Both the position numbers and the translations under genes were made by a program. This document shows, one piece after another, positions 37,691 to 49,450 of a DNA stretch of 57,173 bases (position 1 is its first letter; each line of letters begins with the position of its first letter). Source of the DNA: Temnopleurus reevesii (lineage: Eukaryota > Echinodermata > Echinoidea > Temnopleuroida > Temnopleuridae). Where the stretch lies: positions 14,778 to 71,950 of the forward strand of contig BQKZ01002575.1 of assembly GCA_036244855.1 (NCBI GenBank). The letters run 5' to 3'. The notes under the pieces were generated by a model, which saw nothing but the letters and a program-made list of their open reading frames with translations, had not been told where the DNA came from and searched no databases.

Positions 37691-38339
37691 AAGTCAAATT
37701 CAAACTCATGGGAAAATGATCCCTTTTAAATCGGCAGATTTCAATCAATGATGATAAAGTCTGTGATTTATTCTGGAGCTGGGTAAATTTTAATCAGTTC
37801 TTCTTACGGTCTACTTTGTGATGGATATAAAGACTTCTTACTTTGATGTCTTTTTACTTTGATGGAAAGTGGTAAGAAATTCAGGTATAACATCATACCT
37901 TCATTTGTTTCGTCACGAAAAGATAAAATGCAGCATCTGATTATCATTATCATGTGAGCATTCCCTTAAAATAAAGATGTATATGTGCAGACGCTAAATC
38001 ACATCCTTAAATCGGTTTGTTGGAACATTCTCAAATCCCCCTAGACCAATACGTCAGAGATGGATATTCATACATCACACAAATGTGATTTCCGATTCCG
38101 AATGTCTGATCAGGAGCTTCATAATTCTTAAAAGGGTCCGATAAGTTGATCTTCAGTTACAGTTTGCAATCACATAAAAATATGAGGGGCTTGGCTTAGA
38201 CAAGATACATTACTACTTTTCCCTACACGCTGAGGTGTAATTGCACTCCAGTCTATGGGAAAGTGGCCGTCGGCAGTAGGAAGCACTATTCTCGGTCAAT
38301 TTCCATGTCTTCATATCACATAACAATCGATTTTTTTTT
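37691..38339. other. AT-rich sequence, no feature seen
   Basis: Nothing recognised between the foldback element and the local duplication. Confidence 0.35.
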
Positions 38340-38545
38340 CGTTTTGTGTTTGTTTGATTTATTTTTTTTATTTTTCCCCAACTTTTCTCTCGCCCCTTTT
38401 TTAGAAAAATATTTTATTGCATAAGGATACAAATATATATTAAAAACATATTTTGTTTTTGTTTGTTTTCTTTTTATTTTTCCTCCACTTTTCTCTCACC
38501 TTTTTAGAAAAAGAATTTGATATAGATGAATATAAATAATATAAG
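38340..38545. repeat. Imperfect tandem duplication, 106-bp offset
   Basis: The order T-rich GTTTGTTT, TTTTTATTTTTCC, CAACTTTTCTCTCGCC, TTTTTAGAAAAA recurs 106 bp later (CCACTTTTCTCTCACC, TTTTTAGAAAAA). The copies have diverged by small indels, so the event is older than the 29.5-kb duplication. Confidence 0.75.
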
Positions 38546-39567
38546 GTTGCATTGGTTATTGCGTTTAGAAGTTAGTTAAAAAAGCGGTGAATCTGTCTTC
38601 TCTTGAATGATTGGTTTAGGAATTAATATGAAACACTTACTGTGAAGTGGTTTCAGAACAACATTTCACATTTTGCATTCTTTAATCATAGCAAGATTTG
38701 AAGGTGTAATGTTGCATAATGTATGTTATTCACAAAGATAATATGATGCAATCTTTTTGTCATGACAATTTACAGTTTGTTTCTGATTCTTTATTTCAGT
38801 ATCTTTTTTTTAAGATTGAATTTGTAAAAAGGGAAAAGATAAAGGATAAAACACTGAAGATGGAAGATGGAATGGTATAAGATCCTTATTATTCTTCATC
38901 TTTCTGTAGCAAAATTTTGAAAACTCGGAAAAGGTGCACTATCTCACCCTATTGATAAAAGCAGTCAGCATAAAAGAATAAATAAAGAAAGCAAACTATT
39001 GGAAAAGGTGCAATGATTGTTTGTTTTGACAGCCTGAAACGAAAAATGTGTTATGTTATGGAGTCAATATCTAATATATTTTAAAGTCGCCATCGTTTAG
39101 GCATGGGAACGTGGCACGGTCAAATAAACTAGAACCAAGCAATCTCACATCGCAAAAGACGCAATTCCGAATCTTCTCAGCGCTCTACAGAATGCAACTC
39201 ATACTTTTTGTAGTACGATTTTTCACAAAAAAATGCAGCGTTGTACTTGTTTTGCATATTTAAAAGTGAAATGTTGCTCCTTTTTTCTAAGTGTGCATGA
39301 GGAAAATCTACCGTACGTTTCAACATTAATAAAAAAAGTTAGAATTCTCTATGACTGCATTGTTTCCTCTACTGCATTCTAAAGAATCCATTAGCTCCAT
39401 TGTTTGAGCATGCAGTACGATGCGTCCTTTATTACGCATACATTTAGCAATCAAACATTAAAAAAAATAAGCCTATCTATAAAGCTGAATATTCTCAACA
39501 AAACGTACCTTGGTCAATTTGGGGTCTGTGATTTGTTCTAGATAATAAAAACCGCTTGTTTGGTATT
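38546..39567. other. AT-rich sequence, no feature seen
   Basis: No element arms, RNA or coding signal recognised. Confidence 0.35.
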
Positions 39568-39796
39568 AAAGCCTACTAACACCTTTGCGTTTTTAGCCTG
39601 CGTGGGACCAGCGCCAATCAAAACAGCTTCCCAAGCGCATAACGTACGCTGACCATAATGTAGACTTACGTTTGGCTATACGATGAAGGAGCATACGCCG
39701 AACATCAGTTCTCCGTATGACCTGCGTCCATGTATTTTTTTTATTTAAAAGATGGGCCGACGCAGGATAAAAATGCAAAGGTGTGAGTCGGCCTTA
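39568..39796. mobile_element. Foldback element with TTAA-GGCC type ends, about 229 bp
   Basis: The left arm reads AACACCTTTGCGTTTTTAGC then CTGCGTGGGACC. The right arm in reverse complement reads CTCACACCTTTGCATTTTTA then TCCTGCGTCGGCCCAT. The extreme ends are TTAA-AGCC on the left and TTAA-GGCC on the right in outward-reading orientation, consistent with a TTAA target site as used by piggyBac-like elements (inference). The 61-codon minus frame inside is not a transposase. Related to 37064-37230 and, at the termini, to 3207-3412 and 37302-37690. Confidence 0.8.
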
Positions 39797-40121
39797 AATT
39801 CAACGTGTGCATCTGTAAGTGTTTACAAATTGTTAACTATCGCGTCTCCACTTTTCAGTAATTCTTAATGATTACTTTGGCCATACTACTGAGGCGTGCA
39901 TAAGTCTGAAATATTATCGCTCTTTAATCTTAAGCAGCTGATATAAAGAAACCATTGCGTGAATTTGGTCTCAGGATGTTTGTTTAAAGTGTGTTGATAA
40001 TCACTCTGTTAAATATCCCGTATAGGCATATAAATAAAATATCATGGGCCTTAATATTGTGTATACGTGAGGAAAGTCGACTTGGTTTGTATTGCAGATG
40101 TTTATACTGCATTTTTCACAA

Positions 40122-40206
40122 ATGATGATAATAATAATGATAATAATAGTAGATACAATTTATATAGCGTACGTAATACATTTTCAAATCATTCAATTTA
40201 CACTAT
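40122..40206 (+). repeat. AAT/GAT microsatellite plus TATATAGCG module (copy 4)
   Basis: GATGATAATAATAATGATAATAATAG precedes ACAATTTATATAGCGTACGT and AATACATTTTCAAA. The core has GCGT for GCGC and the distal GCGC word is lost, making it the most decayed of the four copies. Confidence 0.55.
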
Positions 40207-40400
40207 TCAGTAATCAATGGTATTGGATATGGAAGCACTTTTTTCAATTGCTAGTTTTAAGTCAAGAATCGTAAGCATATGATAATTAAAACAACACTCG
40301 AATGCAATTAAAGTGGTGTAAGCTGTGGTTAAAGATATTACAGATAGTAGCGTGCAAGTTCTAGTATGTTCGTTTTTATGCACTGTTCCGATAGCTTTAG

Positions 40401-40402
<2 letters not shown>

Positions 40403-40455
<53 letters not shown>

Positions 40456-40500
40456 CACAGACAAGTTACCACATGTCTATATCATCATCTGCTATATATT

Positions 40501-40532
<32 letters not shown>

Positions 40533-40534
40533 AT
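40403..40534. repeat. CA and AT microsatellites, 50 bp apart
   Basis: A pure AC run of about 51 bp (40403-40453) and, after a 53-bp spacer, a pure AT run of about 28 bp (40507-40534). Both are long enough to be length-variable. The AT run can extrude as a cruciform. Confidence 0.95.
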
Positions 40535-41277
40535 CCTCTCCGCCTTGCACATAAATGTTTTGCTACTAATCTACGATAGATGTTAACATATTTCAATCAT
40601 TTTATGAAATCTTGTCCTAACAAGAAGACACCCACATCCATATTAAAAAGATACATTTGTGAAATGCAGCCAGTATTGAAATAAAATATCGTTCAAGTTA
40701 TCTATTGAATATCGAAATGCTAGCAAGGTTAGTATATCTGCGTATTTGCACATCAATGAAAACACAGAGAGTTTGTTCTCTCATATAAAAATGAACGGAT
40801 ACCTAAAAAGCTGGTAGGCTCTAATTGCTTTGTAGCACGTCCCTCCACGTTTACAAATGACCACAGAATCTTTCAGAGCAGGAATTGTTGTATTAATGCC
40901 ATTATTTTGTACAACAATGCTTATAAACCATTTATTTCCATTTGATTGAATGCACGAATGACTGATTAAGAGGTCGCTAGGAACACGTTCGCATGCTAAA
41001 GAAATTAAAACATGCCCCAGTTGAATTTGTTGGGAAGTAAATTATTGACTTGGAATCGCCGTTCAGGTAGTCATAAATTGTTCTCAAAACCTTTATCTAT
41101 AGCTTCCCCTCTGCATCATTTAACATACAATTTTGTTAGCTCTAAGCTCACTGTAATGTTTTTTTTTTTTTATATAGATTACCTTTCATCTCATCCTAAT
41201 GACTTTATGTATATTCGTTGTTCGTTTTAATCAAATAATGTTGAACCTTATCGGACACTTAAATGCGGAAAAGGTTG
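40535..41277. other. AT-rich sequence, no feature seen
   Basis: No gene, RNA or element arms recognised. A T12 run lies near 41159-41171. Confidence 0.35.
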
Positions 41278-41330
41278 CACCCCCCCTCTCTCTCTCTCTC
41301 TCTCTCTCTTTCCCTCTCCCTCTATCTCTG
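41278..41330. repeat. TC microsatellite
   Basis: CCCCCCTCTC leads into TC repeats and then TCCC/CTAT variants. It is a simple polypyrimidine tract. Confidence 0.9.
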
Positions 41331-42284
41331 TCTGCCATTCACAATTAATTCAACATTTCAATCAAACATAAATACATCATAATCATCACACACAAAAACA
41401 CATATTATTCTTTCATTCTATTTCCCCCAAAGCATTTTATATGTCAACTATATATATATATACAGTACAAATAACCTTTGCCATGTTTCAAATATAGGAA
41501 GCCACCAAAATGATGTTCCTCGCCTGTTTCCGGGATCAACACACATCATTCAGCTATGTCATGGTTACAAAACGCTCATTATACAATTTAATTATCATTA
41601 ATGAGGCGGTGAGAATATAGTCAATGAATGTAATTTATTGGAACATAAGTGAATAATTCAGGTCGATAAAATGGATCTGAGGAGCTACAGATCCTTTAGG
41701 GAATAAAACTAAGTACAAGGAACCTAGGGATACATAATACGTTAATAGATGATATGACGAATGCGCGGTCACATCAATATCGAACGGTTGATTGCTCCCT
41801 TCCCATACACGTAACGAAGCCATTGCACCGTCGGCATAACAACTACTTTGCAGAAATCGAAGAAAGGAAAGAGAGAAGGAGGGTAGAAAGAAGGTGGTAG
41901 GTAGAGATTGCATCTGTTCTACAGGATAATTACCTTCTTGATCAATACCCAAGGTCGGATATCATCAATAAACGGTCGACCGGCACAAATTATTTACCCA
42001 ATTATTCTCCTAACTGCGCCTGCTTCGATCCACGTGAGGAAGTGCGAGATGACTGAGACTAATAGGTATTTAGTGAAAGGAAGAGTAAAGATCATTTATG
42101 AAAAAGTATCATTTTTTATATTGCTAGGTGTTGGGTACTTAATATACAAAAGGTAAAAGGTTTCATATTGAAACTTAGGCACCACCCTTTTTGGTGCAAA
42201 ATTGCATCTTTTCATACACGCTTAACATTGTGCATTTCCCTCAGGGTTCAATAATTTTCAATTTTTTAAAATACGCGGCAGCTG
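41331..42284. other. AT-rich sequence, no supportable gene
   Basis: A 105-codon minus frame at 41635-41952 is the only sizeable one. I recognise no domain in it. Near 42190 a GGTGCAAAATTGCATC word starts the SINE-like neighbourhood below. Confidence 0.35.
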
Positions 42285-42350
42285 TAGAGGTTCGAACCTT
42301 AGATCTTTATTCTGTGCCGAAACGTTTTCAATTGAGCTACTTCCTGTTTT
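42285..42350 (-). mobile_element. tRNA-like SINE head, minus strand
   Basis: On minus the order is GTAGCTCAATTGAAAACG (A-box region), then about 25 bp, then AGGTTCGAACCTCTAC (B-box and flank). This is the most tRNA-like stretch in the window: both boxes are near consensus and correctly spaced. The anticodon arm (near TTTCGGCACAGAATAAAG) does not give a clean seven-base loop on a five-pair stem by eye, so a SINE or tRNA relic is preferred to an active tRNA. Confidence 0.5.
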
Positions 42351-42535
42351 ATATTGGTGGACGGATTCACACGAAATTAAACATAGCTTACATGAAGATT
42401 CCGTATGCGTAAACGGTGGAAGCGCATTTTCAGTATAATAATATGTGAAAGTACGGAGTCAAGAATATCGGAAGTTATGACATCCTCATGTCCATCGGTC
42501 GATATAAAAATGTATGTATGTAATTGTGTTGATCG

Positions 42536-42606
42536 ATTGTCCGACTCGCAATAAAGCGATCTTTTATGACGCAGCGCTGATTCGAACCCAACAACGGTGC
42601 TTCCTT
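42536..42606. mobile_element. Second B-box-bearing tRNA-like relic
   Basis: The nearly palindromic word GATTCGAACCC (minus: GGGTTCGAATC) at 42579-42589 can serve as a B-box on either strand. On plus, an A-box-like GTCCGACTCGCAATAAAGCG precedes it by a suitable distance. Both neighbours contain GTGCA..TT and CAAAATT words, shared with the 42190-42220 stretch. Strand and type are uncertain. Confidence 0.35.
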
Positions 42607-43144
42607 TTTTTCTTTAATTTTGCATAATAGTGCATCTTTATTTCGCAAAATTAAAGGTGAAAACTTGCACGATTTTTCTGAGTGCATAAAAATGACGGAG
42701 ATTCAAGCTTTGCAGGCGTGGTTCCAGCTGTGAAGACCTTGAGATGTGAATGAGAGGAGTCTTCTATTATCCTCATTTCTTAAGATGACAGGTTGAGCGA
42801 GATGATGCGCTCTTCCTTCATCAGAGGAAAGGGTAAATGACAGAGGCTATATGAGTGGACATGTGGAAGGAATTTCATCCCCATTATTACGCCACGCGCT
42901 AGATCACCTTCATACCCTCTAAATTCTATTTGTCAGTTCTCGTGCATTGATACGGCGATTATCACTAAGTAGTAGACAAAATAGAAGTATTATGTTGTAA
43001 TGTATTCCATGCCAGTCAACATTCGGATTTAATTGTGGAAATGATGGATATTGTAAAAGAAACAATTATTTTCTCTTACCACAAACAGTTATTTTTTTAA
43101 AAGAAATGTTATCGCTGAAGACAAAAACAAACTAATTTCATATC
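42607..43144. other. AT-rich sequence, no further feature
   Basis: Short inverted words around TTCGCAAAATTAAAGG (42650) belong to the SINE-like neighbourhood upstream. Nothing else recognised. Confidence 0.35.
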
Positions 43145-43236
43145 TACCGAAGATAACAATGCTGCGGAAGAGAAAAGCACACTTCATTTCTACCAAAGAA
43201 AACATTGCTGCGGAAGAGAAAAGCACATTTCATTTC
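43145..43236. repeat. 46-bp tandem duplication, two copies
   Basis: 43145-43190 and 43191-43236 share TGCTGCGGAAGAGAAAAGCA and CTTCATTTC/TTTCATTTC. They differ at a handful of positions in the first third. The unit is not a multiple of three. Confidence 0.9.
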
Positions 43237-43594
43237 ATGTAAATTAAAATAATTTGCAAAGTAATTAATTTCATGCGGTAAACATAAAGACTAATTTATA
43301 TAATTTTCCTTTATCACGTCAAGATCAAACCCCGGGCAGTCGGTCTATCGCCTTTTGCCGAGATGATAGTACACATATTCAATTTTTTTTCATCCCGGTA
43401 TACCTATTGCAGTAATCAATTTAGAATCACCGACAGATCGGAATTAATTGGATGTAGCTTCCCAATTTGAGAATAAAGCCTTATTTTCCTCATCATTATA
43501 TCATTATTTCTATTCATATTATCATTTTTCATCAGAATTTCGTTTTTTATTGAAAAAGTAAACAATCCCAATCATTATTATCATTGATGTGATG
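43237..43594. other. AT-rich sequence, no feature seen
   Basis: Nothing recognised apart from short ATT/ATC words leading into the next repeat. Confidence 0.35.
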
Positions 43595-43619
43595 ATTAAT
43601 AATAATAATAATAATAATA

Positions 43620-43657
<38 letters not shown>

Positions 43658-43665
43658 GTTATTGC
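43595..43665. repeat. AAT run facing an ATT run (cruciform-prone)
   Basis: ATTAATAATAATAAT... (43596-43619) is followed directly, after TGTT, by ATTATTATT... (43625-43658). The two runs are reverse complements, giving one arm of about 24 bp facing a longer 34-bp arm with almost no loop. The poly-Leu frame across it is a repeat product. Confidence 0.9.
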
Positions 43666-46600
43666 TATTGTTATATTATAATCATTATTCTCATTATTAT
43701 AATTTAAAAGGAGTGTATATTGTACTTTTAATCATTATTACCATTAGTATAATAATCAGGCATATATTTTTTCACGAAAAGATTATCTTTCTTCCAAAGG
43801 ACTAAATATGAAACAAAAGAGATCGAATTTAAAATCATTATAAGAATGAAATATTGACACGGTAATCGTTTTGCACATTACAGGTGCATGCGCATTAAAT
43901 GATGGGGGTAATACGTCATATCAATACCATGCACGTCCAGTTCATTAAAGATCACCGATTGAAATGCACTTTTCAGTCAGACATAGGAGAATGTTAGATC
44001 AAGCGTGATGCGCTCTTGTTAAATCCACGTGCAACTGTTCTATATAACCTCTCTCATGGGAACAGGCTACAAGAAGCAGACTGTGGCTGTAAGATCTGAA
44101 CTATTAAATCGTGTTTGCTCGAATTCCCAAACTACCACTTTACAATTATCATTGGAGAGATTCAAAGCAGACCTACGATTACATCGTTATTTTCCAAAGT
44201 AGTGAGCATTGAGGCTGCTATACCTAGAGTCAAGTTCAAAACCAGTTATAGGATAACATAATTTGAATGCAAACAGCACACAGTATGGTATTCACGATGA
44301 ACAAATTTCGTTCACAAACAAACGTCTATAATCTGGTACATATAGCATTATGACGGTAATGTACGGTTTAGTAATAAGTCATTATACCCTCTGAACAACG
44401 TTCTCCGGTGATATAGGCTTTATCAGTCTGAAAGGCTGTGGCATACAACTTGATTAGTTTAACTATAACATTACAAATCTAGTGTAAGTCATATTTTTAC
44501 CATCTCATAAACTATAACTTGCGAGAAAAAAATCAGAGGGTTGATATTACAAACAAATAAGAACATTTAGCGAATGAGAGGTGTGATTAGTTAGAAGTAA
44601 GAGAGTAGTTGTTACACGGCATAGTTTCAAATTTCCCCCACTAAAGAACAGGTAAAATCACAGACAATTCTTTCTCATTCACTCTTAAAATAGTTATTTC
44701 CTCTGAGAAAGGGCGATGCCAAACGATATCTCACGATACTATCGATATCGATCCGTTGACGATGGAGAGGTGACTTCCGGTTAGGGAAGCTAATGCACGT
44801 GCGGCGTCTATAAAAATTTTCCATTTTTCTTCCTTAATGTTCTCTTTGCTGCATCAAATGAATACATGGAATATAATAAACGTGATTTCTCGATTTGAAA
44901 CCTGGCAAAAAGATGAACCGGAAGTGGGCACCCAAGAGTGGATAAGTTGTGTTTATTGTCGATGGCAAGAATTTACCCAACATTGTGTGACATACTGTAA
45001 AAAATAAACTGTTGGCGATGATTCACTCAAATGATGGTAATGATTTTCACATGCTTGCTCAAAATGTATGTAAATGTAAGTGTTTTTTTAAGGAACAAGT
45101 CATAGCCACCTATACACATCTCTGCAAAGTTGTAGAAACCAATTGCTGTGTGTAAAGCATGCTGTTCAGCGTTAAGAGTTTGCACACTTCCTATTAAAAT
45201 ACATTTGTAAAAACCAACTCTTGAGAAAACTGCCAGAAAAGGCACACTGTGGATTTATTGATTGACATTGAGGAGAATGCAACCGCAAAGCTCATTGAAA
45301 ATGGAGGAACAACATTCTCAACGATATTTCTTTTAACTATGGTGCAATGCGTAAAATGCTAATAATACTACAGGAACAAAGGCAACCAATAACGAAGCAG
45401 CTGCTTATCAAGTGAAAACATAAGGAAAATACTCGGGTTTGTGCACAGAGCTAATTTCCTTTCATTAGTAAATGCTCGATGATATGCGACAAAGGAAACA
45501 TGGAAATATAGATTGATGGTGTCTTATTTACACGATTTCATTTCAGATGATAGCTCGTTCAGCATCTTTTGTTCTCTTTAATATAATGGTCTTTGGAGGA
45601 ACGAGGCTTAGTATTCTCATGGTCAAAAGTATGTAGAGAAATACCAATGAAGGTAATTCGGTTTAAATACCTGATTGTTATATATATAATTTAAAAAAAA
45701 ATAGTAACGTGGGGTTTGGGAAACAATTCAGGTAATTCAGTTGCAATAATTGATCATCAATGTAAAGGTCAGATATTTCCAGCTAATTGTATTTTGTATT
45801 TTTTTTTAATTATTACTACAATGATGATAAAAGTATATAATGCAAGAATAGGAAAAATATGTCATTGCTTATTCATAGCGTATACGTGTAACGCTCAACG
45901 CGGTTTTCTTTTTTTATATTATAATATTTTGAATTACCAATGTCTGCTGAATGAGTATGTCATGAAATAGATACATATCTTGCATTTATTCAATGTGCCT
46001 CCTTGTTTAATGCACTATCCATATTTATCTCATCGTCAATTTTTCACTTTTACTAGCACAAAAAACGACGCTTTTATTGATAGAAAGAAACGATGTCGAA
46101 ATGAATAATTATGTGTGTTATATTAGAAAAATGTACATTAATTATTAAAACCTTTGTCTGAATTAGCCCTCAAATAGCAGAACATTGTGACCAAACAGAT
46201 TTAACAATATGATTGTGACTTATTATGCAGACATCTATTAAAAAAAAACCATAAAATGTTAACATTACCTAGATTAGGACGTAGACAAGGCATCTTTGTT
46301 GGTTTAGAACGAAAAGGGAAGGGAACAGAAGGTTATCGACGTCACAAGCGTCGTCGTCGTCGTTGTCGTCTGCTTCAGTTCCTTTTCTTGCCAGGTACTT
46401 CCTCTTGTCCGTTTACAAAAAAAATGTTTGAACTCTGTTTTGTTTCACCGCGCTGATATCGTCCTTTGTTGAAAACAAACACGTTTTTAATAGTCTTCAA
46501 AGTATTTCATTTCCTGCATTAATAAAAAGAACCGCAAAGTCATCCGCCCACCAACACATTTAGTTTTGGTTGTTCGTTGTATTTCTCGGAAATGATCTCA

Positions 46601-48060
46601 TTCTCAATGATCATTGGCAACGCTGCTTCATTCACACAGAAGAACAAATGCTTTGTGCGATACCATTCGTCGATTCTTACCACGATACCAAAAATCACCC
46701 GCGCTTTCCATGCGATGTACACAAAGTTTTCCCGCGCAAGCTCATCTCAGCGGCGTGAAGAGAGCGGCATAGAACAGCGAATCATTTGGCGCGCTCTTCT
46801 TTTTGGCTTTTCCCCCAGTCTGTCTCTTTCTCTTTGTTACTTTTTTTATATTCGTATATTGTGTAACATTTTGATGCCGAATGATTTTACAGATGCCTCT
46901 GTTTTACCGTCTCTTCAATATTTTACATGAAAAAAAAACATTTTTACCCCAACATGCATTGCGAGCATTGTGGATGTATCCACATTGTTGTGAACAATTA
47001 AGCACACTATATACATCCATGTTTGATTTCCTTTGGCCATGTAACTGGTATAAGCTTGTTTCTTGTGAATACGCTTTTTACAAATTAAATAAACAATAAG
47101 ATATAGAACGTTGAAGCCTGAATAAGTCTGAAATTAATGATATTGTCTCCATTGCGCCAGTGGCATACTAAACTGCTTTGAATTGAAATAATTGCTTTGC
47201 ATTCATTTCAAAACATATCTGATCAATATCCTCCAGAAGAATGCTAGTGAAGAGGGAAAATTAATAATGTAATTTTCAATATCGGATGTAACCACCGTCA
47301 GACAAATATTATTCATTAATATAGAAAATTTTTGTCACATTCATTTGCTAAGTAATCGTGTTCAAATTATGATTATAAGACGTAATGCTTGTAACGAATA
47401 AAAACATAAAAATCTCTTCGGCGGGGAAAATGCTCATTTTAGAGTCATCAAAGTGTTTAAGAAGATCTATTGAAAAACCATATCATAAATAAAAAATAGA
47501 ATACGAAAAGGTAAATTATCAACGGGACATGATATTATAAAGTGGGGGAAAGATAATGGAAATGAGGAAAGAGAAACTGATTAATTATCAAAAAGGTACT
47601 TCACACAAAACACTACTAGTAATGGGATAAAATGACGTTATTTGTTGCTTTATTAGAAATTACACCAGCAGTGTAATCTGAGCTCCCCCGATAAGTTGGG
47701 GTACAGTGAGGATGTGGGCTCTGGTGTGATGGAAGGTAAGATTTTACGCACATTTACTGAGTCACGAACTTGTAATAGAGCACTTAGCATTTTCTTTGTT
47801 TATGAATGATGGGTTCATGGTTTTACAATTTATTTTTGAAATCTATCATATTTTGTGATTTTTATGTGATTTCTTCTTTAAATATTGAAACAAAAAATCT
47901 AAATAAAAAAGAGCCATGTTTTCACTCCTTGTTCAGAAGTTCTAAGATTTCACGCAAATCATGCCTTGAGGGGACGAAGATGTTTTTATCATATGAAGTA
48001 TTGATATAAAAAAAAATATTATCAATTATAATACATGTAATCTTATCAATAACTTCATTA
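43666..48060. other. AT-rich sequence, no supportable gene
   Basis: About 4.4 kb with no recognisable gene. A 48-codon plus frame at 44056-44202 ends in a basic and hydrophobic stretch and is preceded by TATATAA at 44041. I cannot identify it. The 46256-46930 stretch is somewhat GC-richer, with overlapping 60-117 codon frames on both strands and a CGTCGTCGTCGTCG run near 46341-46365. A short hairpin-like word (CCCCCGATAAGTTGGGG) lies near 47684-47700. Confidence 0.35.
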
Positions 48061-48210
48061 GACACACACACAAACACACACATATATAACTTAGAAGGTA
48101 TCATACACGTATATATGGCATGATGACATCACTTTTCGTATATATCACAATATCCCTAATACGTACATACATGCGCGCACACAAACAACACACACACACA
48201 CACATGCATA
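48061..48210. repeat. CA-rich and alternating purine-pyrimidine stretches
   Basis: CACACA at 48063-48080 and at 48190-48202, with GTATATAT and ATGCGCGCAC words between. All are alternating purine-pyrimidine sequence of the sort that can form Z-DNA. Confidence 0.8.
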
Positions 48211-48864
48211 TACGCACCCACATACTATTATCAAGCGGGTGTAATAGCAATCTGCTCATAAATATAAATACTTGAACTGCAATTCAAACAGATAACCTTT
48301 CACAAAAATATTCTTTCCTATACCTAGAAAAGATGTTCATAACGAAAAAATCTGCAATGCTGAAGATGACTTAGTTTCCATCAATAATGTGTGTGCCGTT
48401 ACTTACCTTAAGCTTTAAGTATCCTGACCCCATTACCCACTTTGAGAGCAGATGGACCCTTTCATAGACACGTATAGATACTACGATGTAATATTCATCT
48501 AAAATCTAGTATGGTTTAATTACATTTCATTTAACATCCAACATACATAAAGATAATGAGGAATATGCTGTGCATCAATTTGATCTTTCCTCAAGTCTTA
48601 TATCATAAAAAGGGTCCACTGTGCTTTCCTAGCAACACAGTTCCTCTTGATGAAAGTATAGTTCATTCCGTGTTTCCTTTTTCTGCAACTTTGACTAACC
48701 AGGTAGGTAAATTATGATGCCTGGTGGTAATTGTCCTATTTGGGATGAACGAAAAGGAGAGAGTGAGAACGTGATGGGGAAAATAAACGTGGTAACATAT
48801 TACAAAAGGTGTTGAGAAACGGCTAATGGGTGTGTGGGTGATCATAAAGAGGTTAATGGTGTGT
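48211..48864. other. AT-rich sequence, no feature seen
   Basis: Nothing recognised before the GT run that leads into the tetranucleotide array. Confidence 0.35.
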
Positions 48865-49450
48865 GCGTATATGGGTGTATGTTGTGTGTGCGTGTGTGTG
48901 CGTGTGTGTGAATGTGTGTAAGAAAGTAAGTATGCAAGTCAGTAAGAAAGCAAGTAAGTAAGCAAGTAAGTAAGAAACTTAGTAAGCAAGTCAGTAGGAA
49001 AGCAAGTAAGCAAGTAAGTAAGAAAGTAAGTAAGCAAGTCAGTAGGAAAGCAAGTAAGCAAGTAAGTAAGAAAGCAAGTAAGCAAGTAAGTAATAATGCA
49101 AGTAAGCAAATAAGTAAGAAAGCAAGTAAGCAAGTAAGTGAGAGAGTAAGTAAGCAAGTAAGTAAGAAAGCAAGTAAGCAAGTAAGTAAGAAAGCAAGTA
49201 AGCAAGTCAGTAAGAAAGCAAGTAAGTAAGTAAGTAAGAAAGTAAGTAAGAAAGTAAGTAAGCAAGTAAGTAAGAAAGCAAGTAAGCAAGTAAGTCAGAA
49301 AGCAAGTAAGCAAGTCAGTAAGAAAGCAAGTAAGCAAGTAAGTCATAAAGTAAGTAAGCAAGTAAGTAAGAAAGCAAGTAAGCAAGTCAGTAAGAAAGCA
49401 AGTAAGCAAGTAAGTAAATACGGAGGCAAAGAAGTATGTATAAGTAAGAG
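48865..49450. repeat. GT run plus AAGT/AAGC/AAGA array with 24-bp higher-order unit
   Basis: A GTGTGT stretch (48880-48918) leads into more than 500 bp of tetranucleotides. Within the array the order AAGC-AAGT-AAGC-AAGT-AAGT-AAGA recurs, a 24-bp higher-order period, with CAGT replacing AAGT at one position in several copies. A 172-codon minus frame (48939-49457) crosses it because 24 is a multiple of three. Its monotonous Leu/Thr/Cys/Phe/Tyr eight-residue repeat is a repeat by-product and not a protein. Confidence 0.95.

Noticed and set aside
41635..41952. 105-codon minus-strand open frame
   Set aside because: No domain or motif recognised and no supporting context.
42285..42350. Functional tRNA gene
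   Set aside because: A- and B-boxes look good, but a clean anticodon arm and acceptor stem could not be formed by eye. A covariance-model scan would decide.
44041..44202. TATA box with a 48-codon frame as a small gene
   Set aside because: TATATAA is expected by chance in this composition, and the peptide is unrecognised.
46577..46930. 117-codon plus frame in a GC-richer patch
   Set aside because: Three overlapping frames on both strands have similar length, and none shows a domain.
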